A stretch of 64,000 nucleotides of DNA from Davidsoniella eucalypti (GCA_004009845.1 RMBW01000042.1:248001-312000); one strand, 5' to 3'; shown: positions 1 to 11,994, numbered from the stretch's first letter. Notes: generated by a model from the letters alone, not told the origin. Translations and numbers: made by a program.

Positions 1-2407
1 TTCGTTTTCGATAATTGGTAAGGGTCTATTTGATCTAACTATAATTTCCGTTCCTTGCTCAAATAGACTGTAATCACTCCACTTCCATTGTTCTTCAATC
101 CTGTATCTCCGAAAGTTGATTTCGGGATTCTAGCTCATGTTCTTAGGGCTATTCTCTCTAAAGCTGGCTTTTATCTTTGACGTAGTATACATCTTCATAG
201 CTCTGTAGCTCCATAAGATTGATGAATTAAAAAAAATCTTTGACATAGTCGTATCTGAATTCAAGCCTAGGCATAGCGTCATTTACTACCGACTCTCAAA
301 ACATCACATTACACAGTACTGAAAATCGTTTATTGTAACCTAAAACATCGTATTCCTCCAATACATCTATACAGAATCTATGCCATTGTCGATGTACATG
401 AACCTCCATAGAGCCATAGTAACAAATTGCTGTCTTTGTCTGACAGGCACTGGCCCTTTGAAAGCTTCTCCATTGCTCCCCAACATATGTACTTGGGTTT
501 TACCATGTACATATGTGTATACTATACAGAGCTCGGCTTACTTTATAAGCGCACCAATCATCTTAATACGTCGGTGAGCAGGGATGTCATTCCATCACCA
601 TATTGACTACTCTCAACCTTAGGCGGTGTTAATATTGAAAAACTCTTGAAATATATGTATTATATGAAAAGAATGCGGCTTCATCAAGCATCATTTGACA
701 TGCAGTTACAGTATATCATCACTTTTACCTAGAGTTAATACATACCCAACTGACCAGCTTCTTTATGCATAGCCTAGTTCTCGTAACTGTTATGTTACAG
801 CATTTATATATGCCTATGGAAAGGCGTCCAGGTATACTCTAGACATCTTGTCATAAATACAAAATTCTCGACAGTCATGTTCTACTAATGCCATCTTGAT
901 CACAATAGAAGCCATCACATATATAATATGCTATTAACATGAACTTATTATCGTTCTTGGAGATAACTTTCACATATGTAGTATATAAAGGCAATGTAGT
1001 ACGAGTCGATCAATACATTGTCTAACATTATCCCTTACTAGGTAATGAACTGTTTGTTGAGGGTTGCATAGCTGATCAGGAACAAGGCATCTCAAACCAG
1101 TCATCTCCATTAAATAAGATGGGAGTGTGCATTTCAGAGTAGGCTTTGTAGAGACGCCATGATACCGGAGAAAACCACTAGTCTTATAGGGTTCTGCTCA
1201 CCTGAATGGAGATCACACATCTAGTTCAAACCGCTAGAACAGTTAATACGCTTTCAAAGTCCTTCTGATGTTTGTCTACTCCAGATTTGTCATTCTTCAC
1301 ACATGGCAAGGTCGTGTCTAAATCATTCACTTCTCGTAGAGTTACTACAACATGCAGACGATGGACTTTACGCTCGGTTGTGTGAAAATGCTACTCTATT
1401 AGCGAAGTGCGAAGTACATATATATATGTGGAAGATTGTCTGGCTATATCACGAACTCAGTCGTGAATTCGATCGTGAAAAGTCACTAACCTGCCATTTT
1501 TTGTGTACTGGGTGATAGGTGGTTCTGTACCTGTAGTTTTCAAACTTCAAAACCGAGCACTAGCTACGTGGTGCTATCGTATCGAACAGCAAAATAAATA
1601 AAAACTGTGCTGTATTGGCTCTAATTATATCCTCCAAACTGGGTTGGGTCACTTTCTTTATAGGCTCTAGCCCTATAGAGATCGGATCTCTTTAGAGGTG
1701 TACGAGGTAATAGTCCAGGCCAGTACTGTCTTTTTTTGCTTGTTCTCTCGTTAGAAACAGTAACACTACGTATCTAACCCTAGAGTCATCCAGATAAGTA
1801 TAGTCCTAAAGTACACAATATGTTCTGGCTTAGCTATGTCTAGGCTTAATACGTGCTTCAACAACTAATCACCAGAAGTTGGCCGGAATATCAAACTGAC
1901 TACCGCGAAATACATAATAATGTATAAGTATATCTGTATCTGTAGACATGAAACAATACTTAGATCAAGTGACTAGTGAAATGTGGGAGGCGCAGGGAAA
2001 ACTTTCCACTAGGTCTTACTCGTGCAACGCCCCACAATATTCTATTGATGATGCTCTGCACCAAATCCATGTATGCACCACCTCCGTGTTTTTCGTGATA
2101 GACTTCTTAATCTACATTCTTCTTTTCGCGATATCTTTAACAATTATAAATATCATTTTTTTCTTTCCTTTTTATAAAAAAGGAAGAATTATTACTTGTC
2201 GAACCTGCTGTTATTATTGAACAATATGCTTTTGAAAAGAAAAAAAAAACCTCGTGTTTGTGTATCCTGATCTACCGTCTACTTACATGTCTATAAATTC
2301 CAGTCCGGTTTCTTGTCGAACGGCGTACAATTTCTTGCCGGCCATCACATACACTATGAAGACCTCTCTGAAGTCTTTGGCGGCAATTCCGTGCTCTTAC
2401 CGCCTCT

Positions 2408-2656
2408 CTAAATGTAACTCCTGCCATTGTGATGTACTTCAAGCAATTTCTTCCCTACAACTGCAGCTAAAGAGCCTTGTGAGATTTTGACAACTCCATT
2501 ATAAATGACGCTTGGATCTGCCTCATTTTGGATAGGCTCTAGAAGGAAGTTGGTCGTATCCTCAAACCGCTCTTTGGTATGGGGGGTTTGGAAGTTGTCC
2601 AGACTGGAATTTTGAGAGTCGTCATTTTGGGGAGGTGGGGTTGAAGGGCGAGGCAT
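2408..2656 (-). CDS. Hypothetical 82-aa protein in repeat (left copy)
   Basis: An open frame on the minus strand starts with ATG at 2656 and would encode 82 residues. The N-terminus is rich in Pro, Ser, Asn and Gln (begins MPRPSTPPPQ), and a hydrophobic segment containing VVKISQGSLAAVVGKK follows. It has no signal peptide, membrane segment or motif I recognise. It lies about 300 bp downstream of a decayed gene on the same strand and could be the last exon of that gene or an independent remnant. It is duplicated exactly at 10629-10877. Composition looks coding, but I cannot assign a function and it may not be expressed. Confidence 0.3.
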   Translation of the reverse strand: MPRPSTPPPQNDDSQNSSLDNFQTPHTKERFEDTTNFLLEPIQNEADPSVIYNGVVKISQGSLAAVVGKKLLEVHHNGRSYI

Positions 2657-2948
2657 GGCGTTGTTGTTGCTCAAACAATGGCTAGAGAACTACTAGAGGA
2701 TTGAATGGGAAGATCCCAGTCTTCTTAAATGCTGATTTGATGATTGAGGGACGCATGGCCTTCTGTCGGACTTGAGTAATCAGACCAAGAAAATTATCTT
2801 TAGTGATAGAATAGGGGGCGTTGCACCGGTTCCAAGAGGGAAAAGAGTCGGGAAGGTCTTATAAAAATGCACGTCTTTAGCTTGTGCGAAACTCCGGCCC
2901 TGAACATGCAGAAACTGGGTGTTCTGTAAACCTTGAACAGACACCATC

Positions 2949-3412
2949 TCAGTTCTTGATCCAAGCCAATGATCGCAGCCTGTCAAGGTCCGTGATGTGC
3001 TGCGGCTCATCCTCGCCGAAGTAACCCAATGTTGAAAGACTGGAGATACTCGGTAAGACCTCATCTGTCTGTCCACGTCGCTGGGTCGAGGAGTGTGATG
3101 CAACTAGGTCAGTGGCCATTTGCTCGTACGACAGCTGCGAAGGATCTGGAGCATTCCCAAGATCACTGGGTGGAACGTAGTGGCTCGTGGCGACAGTCTC
3201 AGAAACATTTCTTTGCAACTCCTGTGTCCCCTCGGAGGATCAACTGGCCAACGTCTGGTGTAATGTGTCGTCAGACACCTCGTCACACCAGTGTTCAGTT
3301 GGTCAACTTGTCATCAAGTACCTTCACTCGATCAGAAATCATGTGGAGCAGGCTGAGGGAACGACACGTTAAGGCGCTGTCGCGTCTGAAGCCATGGCAG
3401 CGTTCCTTGTAG
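2949..3412 (-). pseudogene. Decayed protein-coding gene in repeat (left copy)
   Basis: Minus-strand coding-like sequence in several frames. The best piece (about 3239 down to 2949) reads SSEGTQELQRNVSE through to SLAWIKN and a stop. Just upstream in the same frame is TLHQTLAS followed by a TGA at 3240-3242. Further upstream, DRVKVLDDKLTN joins EHWCDEVSDD only if the frame is shifted. The segment around RVKVLDDKL is coiled-coil-like, as in the linker of fungal regulators, but no DNA-binding motif is visible. One in-frame stop and at least one frameshift argue for a dead gene. Identical lesions occur in the second copy (11170-11633), so the decay predates the duplication, or both are one locus. 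Confidence 0.45.
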
Positions 3413-3609
3413 ACTTAGTAATTGTGGGTGGCCTAGCTGCTAACAAAGAAGCAAGAAGCTGCCTCTTAGGTGCTAACAGCCCATTGAAAAATGATAAGGT
3501 GCAGTTACCACGGGGAATGTTGCAGAAGCTCTCTAAGCACGGCTCTAGGAAGTACAGGGTCTCAAAGTTCTGCCGGAAGCCACAGCTTCACTTCAGAGAA
3601 CGCACCTCT

Positions 3610-3610
3610 N
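3610..3610. other. Assembly ambiguity / gap (single N)
   Basis: This is the only ambiguous base I found in the window. The 3609 bases before it match 8222-11830, but the bases after it do not continue that match. It therefore probably marks a scaffold join of unknown true length rather than one miscalled base. Confidence 0.9.
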
Positions 3611-4114
3611 ACATCTTCTACCAAGAAAACGCCTCTCGTAGCTTCGCTGACCATAAGTCGTCTTCCACCCAGCATTCATGCTCGTTGTATCCAGGATCCC
3701 CCGCTTCTCATCAATCTCATTCGATCAGAGATCTGGTCTCTCTCGGATGCTGGATACACGTCTAGTCCACCCTTCATTCTACCAGCAACTAGTGCCTCAT
3801 CCTCCTCCGCAAACACGGATAAGCATAGTTTCATTTACCGTTTTCGTATGTGTCCTGCTGGGATCTTATATTTACTCAACTCTCGTGCCTGTCGTAGTGC
3901 GCTCATGTTCAACGATGTACTTTCTGTGTCGGAGTGTGAAGAGTTGATAGAAAAGTTAGCGCGTTGTGCGTTTCCCTTCCAATGTGCCCATGGAAGGCCG
4001 TCTATGGTACCGTTATTAGACTTCGGTCAAGGTAGTGGGCTTTGGACAGAGGATATCTCGGCATATGGGTCTACCCAGACTTCTATGTGGACGAAATATC
4101 TGGAGAGAGACTGA
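3611..4114 (+). CDS. MLH3: MLH3-type DNA mismatch-repair protein, C-terminal end only
   Basis: The frame encodes the last ~168 residues of a MutL homologue. Recognisable blocks are LPPSIHARCIQDP, then LLINLIRSEIW, NSRACRSALMFND and CAFPFQCAHGRPSMVPL. The last contains the C-(P/A)-H-G-R-P zinc-site signature of the MutL C-terminal domain, and the wording fits MLH3 better than MLH1 or PMS1 as I remember the families. MLH3 pairs with MLH1 in mismatch repair and meiotic crossover resolution. The ATPase domain and the metal-binding endonuclease motif (DQHAxxER-type) lie in the missing part: the gene is cut by the N at 3610, and the bases before the N are unrelated repeat, so any frame read through the N is chimeric. 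The stop is at 4112-4114, 95 bp from the convergent Zn2Cys6 gene. Confidence 0.82.
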   Translation, partial: TSSTKKTPLVASLTISRLPPSIHARCIQDPPLLINLIRSEIWSLSDAGYTSSPPFILPATSASSSSANTDKHSFIYRFRMCPAGILYLLNSRACRSALMFNDVLSVSECEELIEKLARCAFPFQCAHGRPSMVPLLDFGQGSGLWTEDISAYGSTQTSMWTKYLERD

Positions 4115-4209
4115 AAATATACAGTTTTGATGACGTTGATATACTATATTTATTACATATTAATTATAATACAATTTACTATCCATAAGAGTCCACTAAA
4201 TTGTCCATG

Positions 4210-6915
4210 CTAGCCCAGAACAACTTTTATGCCCAAATCATGGCTTACCGTTCGCCACAGGTCTTCTTCGAATATCTCTTTCGAAGTACATGCTTTTCCA
4301 TCAACACCATCGCTCCCGTCCAGAGCATCGCCATCTGATTCGTTTTCTGCCACTTGACCAGCTCGTTTCCATACTTCCTGTACGATTGTCCAAGCATGTT
4401 GGATATTGACCATGCCTTGTCTTCTATCAACAGCCAAAAATGCCTGTTTAGCCAAGTCTCGGTCTTCCGTACTCAAGGCTTCACAGGCCGCAATGAACAT
4501 GGGCCAAAGTAAGGCGCTCATTGGGCCAGCATTCTGTACCGTTCGCATACAATGAACTAGAGAGGCGTGCGTATGGCGTTGAACCAATGGGTGGTCCCGA
4601 GCACAGCCGTATATGCTGCGATACAAGAATACGGAGGCGCTATGGCGATACGCTAGTGCGTTATTGAGAATAGAGCGCACCCGACCTTGCACGGGATACA
4701 AGGCGATAGTTGAGCCGGGTGATCTGGAGGATGTTGATGGCTCGGGAGAAAGGTCATGCATTGTGCATCCAGCGGGGATATCCGGCTGCCATTCTTCTAG
4801 TGATATCTCTATAGCAGCAGAGGCCGTCTCGAATTGGGCTTTGAGTGGCGCTATATTTGTAGTGTCGTCGGAAGCCGTGGCTATTGCAAGCTCGCGCTTT
4901 AGGGCTTGTAGTGTACAGAGGCGGTGGATGATGGGCCACAGAGTTGTAAACATGCCGAGTAGAGAGTCAACACTGCTGAAATATGAAAATTGGGCTGATT
5001 CTAGGAAGGAACATGATGAGTCTAGTGATGATCGACTGAGCGGAGCGCGGCCGAGGGAAAGTGCGGATATAACGTCGTAGAATCGGAATGCCTAAAATGC
5101 CACTCATGTTAGTTGAACTTGTAATCTAGACCATGATACTCAGAGAAATTCTTACTCGTTCCAAAAACTGCTCCGTGGCATCGGGTAGTATGGCTTGCTG
5201 ACGTGAGGACATGATAGTCATGGCACCTCTCAGATGGTCGTCGACGATACTAGATTTTCCCTTTTGCACAAGCTAAATACGTGTTAGTATGCTGATATCC
5301 CTCGTAAAACAACAGACTAGTCTATTACTTACAGCTTCATAATATATCAGGAGCATGATCGATGCCATTAGCTCTTTACGATCGGCTTTTTCTCCCTGGG
5401 CTATCAACTTAGCGAGGCCTGTGATGACCTGTCTGTGGAAAAACTCCGACGTTTCGCTGAACTCAACGCCACGATGTTCCAAATGCGCACTTGTCAGCGC
5501 ATAGACTGCATTGGTGACAACCAAGCTACTATGGCATAGCGGTAGCACAAGCTGCTGGAACGGATTTCCTGCCTCTTCCTTGAAAACCAATAGGTGCGAG
5601 AGGACATTGCAGAAGTGATCAATGAGGGCGCGGCGATTGCGCAGGTCGGAGAACTCGAAAAAGTTAGGGCTGATGAATTCAAAGTTGTAGGTTGGTCTGT
5701 TTTGTTGTTCTTGTTGTTGCCGGTGTTGCTGTGAGTATTGTTGTGACTGATGAGCTTCTGGGTACAGCGCTGTAGCGTAGGTGATAGTTGAAGCAGCAGA
5801 TGCTATTGAGGATACGCTGTTTCGATGTTCAAGTTCACGCAGAGCGTTTCCGTGCCAGGCTATCGTTGAAGTTGTGAGACTGATATCCTGGTCAATACCA
5901 GCATAGCCTGATGGTATCAGCCCATCATCGGTGCTAGTGATGCTACTGTTGCTGCTTGAGTCAAGGGTGCCATCATCTGGACTATCGATGGCAGTCAAAT
6001 CAAAATCTAGGCCCAAAGAATCCAGTCCTGAGAACATATCTTGGTCTAGATGGCTTAGCCCAAGAGCTGAATGATCGAAACCGTGAAAGATATCGTCGTT
6101 GGGTGATGTCAGGAATGAGTCCGTAAAGTCTATAGCTTTTGATAACTCGTCATCTACGATATCTTCCGATGCGCTATCGATGTGTAATATTGTTCGAGCA
6201 GTCGGCGTCGTTCCCGGCGACCACTTAAAAGGCGATCGTGGAGGTGAGTTTTGTGGAAGCAGATCTAATGAGACTCGTGCTCCGGGTCGTGACGTCACTG
6301 TAGATGGCTCCAGTAACGCCACTGTTGTCTTAGCAAGACTGTCATGGGAATCTGATGCAGTTCTTCTGGTGGCATCACGGCCGGTGACCGATTCCCGCCG
6401 AGCTGTGGATATAGTGGCCTCTGCGGAGCAAGAGGCGTCAGGGGGGCTCGATTCATCGCCGGTAGAAGAGCGGGTTTCGTCTCGTCGTCGGCGTTGGCGT
6501 GGTCGGACAGCCTCATAGATACATTCTTGGCCCTTTTCCGAGCACCGAGAACATTGCGGACGAACTTCATTGCACTTTTTTTTCTAAGAAAGAGTGTTAG
6601 CAATGAACCGACCTATCAGGTCAAGCTATAAGGTTATAAGAATGCGTACTTTGTCTTTGCTGTAATGCACCAAGTTTGTTTCGGTTAGCTTGCTTTGTTT
6701 TTTAGAATCATTTTCGAGAAGGAATTCTCACAAACTCACCAATATGTACAACCTAAAGATTGAGAAAGAAAGTAGTTACTTGAGTTAGTAGTGTGTCCTT
6801 GAACTATTGGGTGCGGTCGCTGCTGTAGAGTAACTGCCGTTTGTGAGATTTACTAACCAGCTCGTGATCGCTTTTTGGGGATCTTCGGCGTCGCCAATCG
6901 CGTATAAAGCAACAT
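4210..6915 (-). CDS. Zn2Cys6 transcription factor with Fungal_trans_2-like domain (776 aa, 6 exons)
   Basis: Spliced model: 6915-6858, 6752-6740 (13 nt), 6659-6650 (10 nt), 6583-5333, 5272-5156, 5091-4210. All junctions have GT..AG, most introns have a CTAAC-like branch point, and the frame stays open for 777 codons. Residues 16-50 form the zinc cluster: R-S-R-A-G-C21-T-Y-C24-K-D-K-K-K-K-C31, then C38, C41 and C48, i.e. C-x2-C-x6-C-x6-C-x2-C-x6-C. A disordered acidic/Ser region follows, with a Gln-rich tract at about 306-322. From about residue 344 (NRRALIDHF onward) the helical regulatory region resembles Fungal_trans_2. It is presumably a nuclear DNA-binding regulator; targets are unknown. 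Without the two micro-exons the first cysteines disappear, so automatic annotation may miss the domain. The start at 6915 is the first ATG giving the complete motif; an upstream start is not excluded. Confidence 0.9.
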
Positions 6916-8221
6916 GGTGTGCGTATTATATATAGTTATGCGATATTTTAATACCAGGAGCTATATCAATGAAGATGGAGAAACTCAAGAGAAATGGCTC
7001 AAAAACAAGAACCAAATCTCCTTAAAATTTGCCGTCCTGTATAGCGCGAGGGTATCCAAGATGTTATTGTGGTATGTTGAATCTTCGAGATCAAGAAATT
7101 GTGTTGGGATCTTGTCAATCGGGTGACGATACGATAGTCGGCAACCGTTACCAAGACTCTTTTCATCGAAAAGAGGGGTGACATACAAAAGGGCAAACAT
7201 GGTGGTTATATAGCGAAGCAGAGTAAGTGCCGACTTCAACAACCAGTCCCTCGTATAGTGTTAAGCCGGCGCTCAAAACTGGGTCAGGGCCTGGCCAGCC
7301 AGTAGCTCCCCAGGTCACGATGCCATTCCTGTTTAACTCTCCGCCGCCCGACTTCCCTCGGCCACAATAGTCGATGTGATGGGCCCTGCAGGACAGTGTG
7401 GACGGCACACTCAATATGGTTCTATACAATTATACAGATACAGTACAGGGCACGGAGCTATAAACCCATTCCAGCTCCACGCGATGGATCATGCTACCAC
7501 TGTCTACTACAACTGCTCAAAGCCAAGCTAGCCGGAGTTGGCTACTTTCGCTGTAACAACACAAACGGTGATGGTGGAGGGTTGGATCGAAAGCCGTATG
7601 CACAACAAACGGAACCGCAGTTTGGAGCAGCCCGTAGTAACGCTAGGCCGAGGGGCGGGACCAGCCAGGGTGTGTCTAGTACAGTTTAGTACATGTACAG
7701 ATACACATACATACATATACATAAGTACGCTGTAAAAGATCCCTAGCTCTTGGAGAATGGAGATCCAACATCCCAGGATTGATTTTAGCACTCAATTGGA
7801 GAATCCGGGGGAGAATTTATGTGCTGTCTTTACATGACCAAGCTATGTTGGAGTCAAGCTCAAGATCCATCTCTTCACATGTCACAGTCAATTTTGACTC
7901 CCCACGACAGCATATTTTCACATTATCGATTTCCCTAACAGCAGATAACATACTAACATATCAATTAACTCTTAACATTTCCCCAGATTTTAAGAGCGCA
8001 CGTCCTTTAACTCTGGGATCCTAGTCTTGTTTGCTGGGTTTTTCTATGTAAAACCCGTAGCAAAATAACCCTAAATTTAATTCTTTTTACCAACCTCTGT
8101 TCGAATTATCTTTCTCCAAATTTCACCAATTATGCCGGTACAATTAGCCAGAGGGCCGACCATCGACATAAAACTCCTACAAAATGCCCCATCACAAGAC
8201 ATACTTTGATTTTTCTTTTCT
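6916..8221. other. Intergenic, promoter side of the Zn2Cys6 gene
   Basis: I find no gene between the Zn2Cys6 start and the second repeat copy. The region has scattered short frames without domains or plausible splice models. The first few hundred bases should contain the promoter of the minus-strand Zn2Cys6 gene. Confidence 0.6.
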
Positions 8222-10628
8222 TTCGTTTTCGATAATTGGTAAGGGTCTATTTGATCTAACTATAATTTCCGTTCCTTGCTCAAATAGACTGTAATCACTC
8301 CACTTCCATTGTTCTTCAATCCTGTATCTCCGAAAGTTGATTTCGGGATTCTAGCTCATGTTCTTAGGGCTATTCTCTCTAAAGCTGGCTTTTATCTTTG
8401 ACGTAGTATACATCTTCATAGCTCTGTAGCTCCATAAGATTGATGAATTAAAAAAAATCTTTGACATAGTCGTATCTGAATTCAAGCCTAGGCATAGCGT
8501 CATTTACTACCGACTCTCAAAACATCACATTACACAGTACTGAAAATCGTTTATTGTAACCTAAAACATCGTATTCCTCCAATACATCTATACAGAATCT
8601 ATGCCATTGTCGATGTACATGAACCTCCATAGAGCCATAGTAACAAATTGCTGTCTTTGTCTGACAGGCACTGGCCCTTTGAAAGCTTCTCCATTGCTCC
8701 CCAACATATGTACTTGGGTTTTACCATGTACATATGTGTATACTATACAGAGCTCGGCTTACTTTATAAGCGCACCAATCATCTTAATACGTCGGTGAGC
8801 AGGGATGTCATTCCATCACCATATTGACTACTCTCAACCTTAGGCGGTGTTAATATTGAAAAACTCTTGAAATATATGTATTATATGAAAAGAATGCGGC
8901 TTCATCAAGCATCATTTGACATGCAGTTACAGTATATCATCACTTTTACCTAGAGTTAATACATACCCAACTGACCAGCTTCTTTATGCATAGCCTAGTT
9001 CTCGTAACTGTTATGTTACAGCATTTATATATGCCTATGGAAAGGCGTCCAGGTATACTCTAGACATCTTGTCATAAATACAAAATTCTCGACAGTCATG
9101 TTCTACTAATGCCATCTTGATCACAATAGAAGCCATCACATATATAATATGCTATTAACATGAACTTATTATCGTTCTTGGAGATAACTTTCACATATGT
9201 AGTATATAAAGGCAATGTAGTACGAGTCGATCAATACATTGTCTAACATTATCCCTTACTAGGTAATGAACTGTTTGTTGAGGGTTGCATAGCTGATCAG
9301 GAACAAGGCATCTCAAACCAGTCATCTCCATTAAATAAGATGGGAGTGTGCATTTCAGAGTAGGCTTTGTAGAGACGCCATGATACCGGAGAAAACCACT
9401 AGTCTTATAGGGTTCTGCTCACCTGAATGGAGATCACACATCTAGTTCAAACCGCTAGAACAGTTAATACGCTTTCAAAGTCCTTCTGATGTTTGTCTAC
9501 TCCAGATTTGTCATTCTTCACACATGGCAAGGTCGTGTCTAAATCATTCACTTCTCGTAGAGTTACTACAACATGCAGACGATGGACTTTACGCTCGGTT
9601 GTGTGAAAATGCTACTCTATTAGCGAAGTGCGAAGTACATATATATATGTGGAAGATTGTCTGGCTATATCACGAACTCAGTCGTGAATTCGATCGTGAA
9701 AAGTCACTAACCTGCCATTTTTTGTGTACTGGGTGATAGGTGGTTCTGTACCTGTAGTTTTCAAACTTCAAAACCGAGCACTAGCTACGTGGTGCTATCG
9801 TATCGAACAGCAAAATAAATAAAAACTGTGCTGTATTGGCTCTAATTATATCCTCCAAACTGGGTTGGGTCACTTTCTTTATAGGCTCTAGCCCTATAGA
9901 GATCGGATCTCTTTAGAGGTGTACGAGGTAATAGTCCAGGCCAGTACTGTCTTTTTTTGCTTGTTCTCTCGTTAGAAACAGTAACACTACGTATCTAACC
10001 CTAGAGTCATCCAGATAAGTATAGTCCTAAAGTACACAATATGTTCTGGCTTAGCTATGTCTAGGCTTAATACGTGCTTCAACAACTAATCACCAGAAGT
10101 TGGCCGGAATATCAAACTGACTACCGCGAAATACATAATAATGTATAAGTATATCTGTATCTGTAGACATGAAACAATACTTAGATCAAGTGACTAGTGA
10201 AATGTGGGAGGCGCAGGGAAAACTTTCCACTAGGTCTTACTCGTGCAACGCCCCACAATATTCTATTGATGATGCTCTGCACCAAATCCATGTATGCACC
10301 ACCTCCGTGTTTTTCGTGATAGACTTCTTAATCTACATTCTTCTTTTCGCGATATCTTTAACAATTATAAATATCATTTTTTTCTTTCCTTTTTATAAAA
10401 AAGGAAGAATTATTACTTGTCGAACCTGCTGTTATTATTGAACAATATGCTTTTGAAAAGAAAAAAAAAACCTCGTGTTTGTGTATCCTGATCTACCGTC
10501 TACTTACATGTCTATAAATTCCAGTCCGGTTTCTTGTCGAACGGCGTACAATTTCTTGCCGGCCATCACATACACTATGAAGACCTCTCTGAAGTCTTTG
10601 GCGGCAATTCCGTGCTCTTACCGCCTCT

Positions 10629-10877
10629 CTAAATGTAACTCCTGCCATTGTGATGTACTTCAAGCAATTTCTTCCCTACAACTGCAGCTAAAGAGCCTTG
10701 TGAGATTTTGACAACTCCATTATAAATGACGCTTGGATCTGCCTCATTTTGGATAGGCTCTAGAAGGAAGTTGGTCGTATCCTCAAACCGCTCTTTGGTA
10801 TGGGGGGTTTGGAAGTTGTCCAGACTGGAATTTTGAGAGTCGTCATTTTGGGGAGGTGGGGTTGAAGGGCGAGGCAT
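10629..10877 (-). CDS. Hypothetical 82-aa protein in repeat (right copy)
   Basis: Same 82-residue frame as at 2408-2656 in the left copy. It starts MPRPSTPPPQ and ends HHNGRSYI before TAG. No domain is recognised. It may be a stand-alone short gene or a terminal exon of the decayed gene just upstream. Confidence 0.3.
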   Translation of the reverse strand: MPRPSTPPPQNDDSQNSSLDNFQTPHTKERFEDTTNFLLEPIQNEADPSVIYNGVVKISQGSLAAVVGKKLLEVHHNGRSYI

Positions 10878-11169
10878 GGCGTTGTTGTTGCTCAAACAAT
10901 GGCTAGAGAACTACTAGAGGATTGAATGGGAAGATCCCAGTCTTCTTAAATGCTGATTTGATGATTGAGGGACGCATGGCCTTCTGTCGGACTTGAGTAA
11001 TCAGACCAAGAAAATTATCTTTAGTGATAGAATAGGGGGCGTTGCACCGGTTCCAAGAGGGAAAAGAGTCGGGAAGGTCTTATAAAAATGCACGTCTTTA
11101 GCTTGTGCGAAACTCCGGCCCTGAACATGCAGAAACTGGGTGTTCTGTAAACCTTGAACAGACACCATC

Positions 11170-11633
11170 TCAGTTCTTGATCCAAGCCAATGATCGCAGC
11201 CTGTCAAGGTCCGTGATGTGCTGCGGCTCATCCTCGCCGAAGTAACCCAATGTTGAAAGACTGGAGATACTCGGTAAGACCTCATCTGTCTGTCCACGTC
11301 GCTGGGTCGAGGAGTGTGATGCAACTAGGTCAGTGGCCATTTGCTCGTACGACAGCTGCGAAGGATCTGGAGCATTCCCAAGATCACTGGGTGGAACGTA
11401 GTGGCTCGTGGCGACAGTCTCAGAAACATTTCTTTGCAACTCCTGTGTCCCCTCGGAGGATCAACTGGCCAACGTCTGGTGTAATGTGTCGTCAGACACC
11501 TCGTCACACCAGTGTTCAGTTGGTCAACTTGTCATCAAGTACCTTCACTCGATCAGAAATCATGTGGAGCAGGCTGAGGGAACGACACGTTAAGGCGCTG
11601 TCGCGTCTGAAGCCATGGCAGCGTTCCTTGTAG
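11170..11633 (-). pseudogene. Decayed protein-coding gene in repeat (right copy)
   Basis: Identical to the decayed minus-strand gene at 2949-3412, with the same in-frame TGA (11461-11463) and frameshift. In this copy the upstream context is continuous. Weak coding-like text continues upstream on the minus strand to about 11870 (for example GAFSEVKLWLPAEL followed by TGA), so the original gene was longer than the part shown here. The function is not recognisable. Confidence 0.42.
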
Positions 11634-11994
11634 ACTTAGTAATTGTGGGTGGCCTAGCTGCTAACAAAGAAGCAAGAAGCTGCCTCTTAGGTGCTAACAG
11701 CCCATTGAAAAATGATAAGGTGCAGTTACCACGGGGAATGTTGCAGAAGCTCTCTAAGCACGGCTCTAGGAAGTACAGGGTCTCAAAGTTCTGCCGGAAG
11801 CCACAGCTTCACTTCAGAGAACGCACCTCTCGATGTTGATGCCTCGACTTCGATACAAGGTAAGTGATATCCCTCCTCTCGTCCTCCCAATTAAACCACA
11901 ACTAACCTGCCTACATTCAGTGACAACGATAGCAACATCAAAAATAGGAAAAAGCCCATGCTGGGGGGGGGGGCTCCCGGAAAAAGCGTTAGAG

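Larger units (their letters stand above)
1..3609. repeat. Left copy of a 3.6-kb direct repeat
   Basis: This segment matches 8222-11830 at a constant offset of 8221 bases; every line I compared was identical. It stops exactly at the N at 3610, and the partner copy continues into different sequence. Its left limit is unknown because it starts at the first base of the window. The first 2.4 kb is AT-rich with no convincing gene; the last 1.2 kb holds a short possible gene and a decayed gene, both on the minus strand. Perfect identity plus the N suggests a redundant contig, though a very recent duplication is possible. Confidence 0.95.
8222..11830. repeat. Right copy of the 3.6-kb direct repeat
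   Basis: It matches bases 1-3609 at offset 8221. Unlike the left copy it is flanked by continuous sequence on both sides (from the T/C-rich tract before 8222 into cgatgttgatgcc after 11830), so it is probably the authentic locus. AT-rich non-coding DNA fills about 8222-10620; a short possible gene and a decayed gene follow on the minus strand. Confidence 0.95.
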
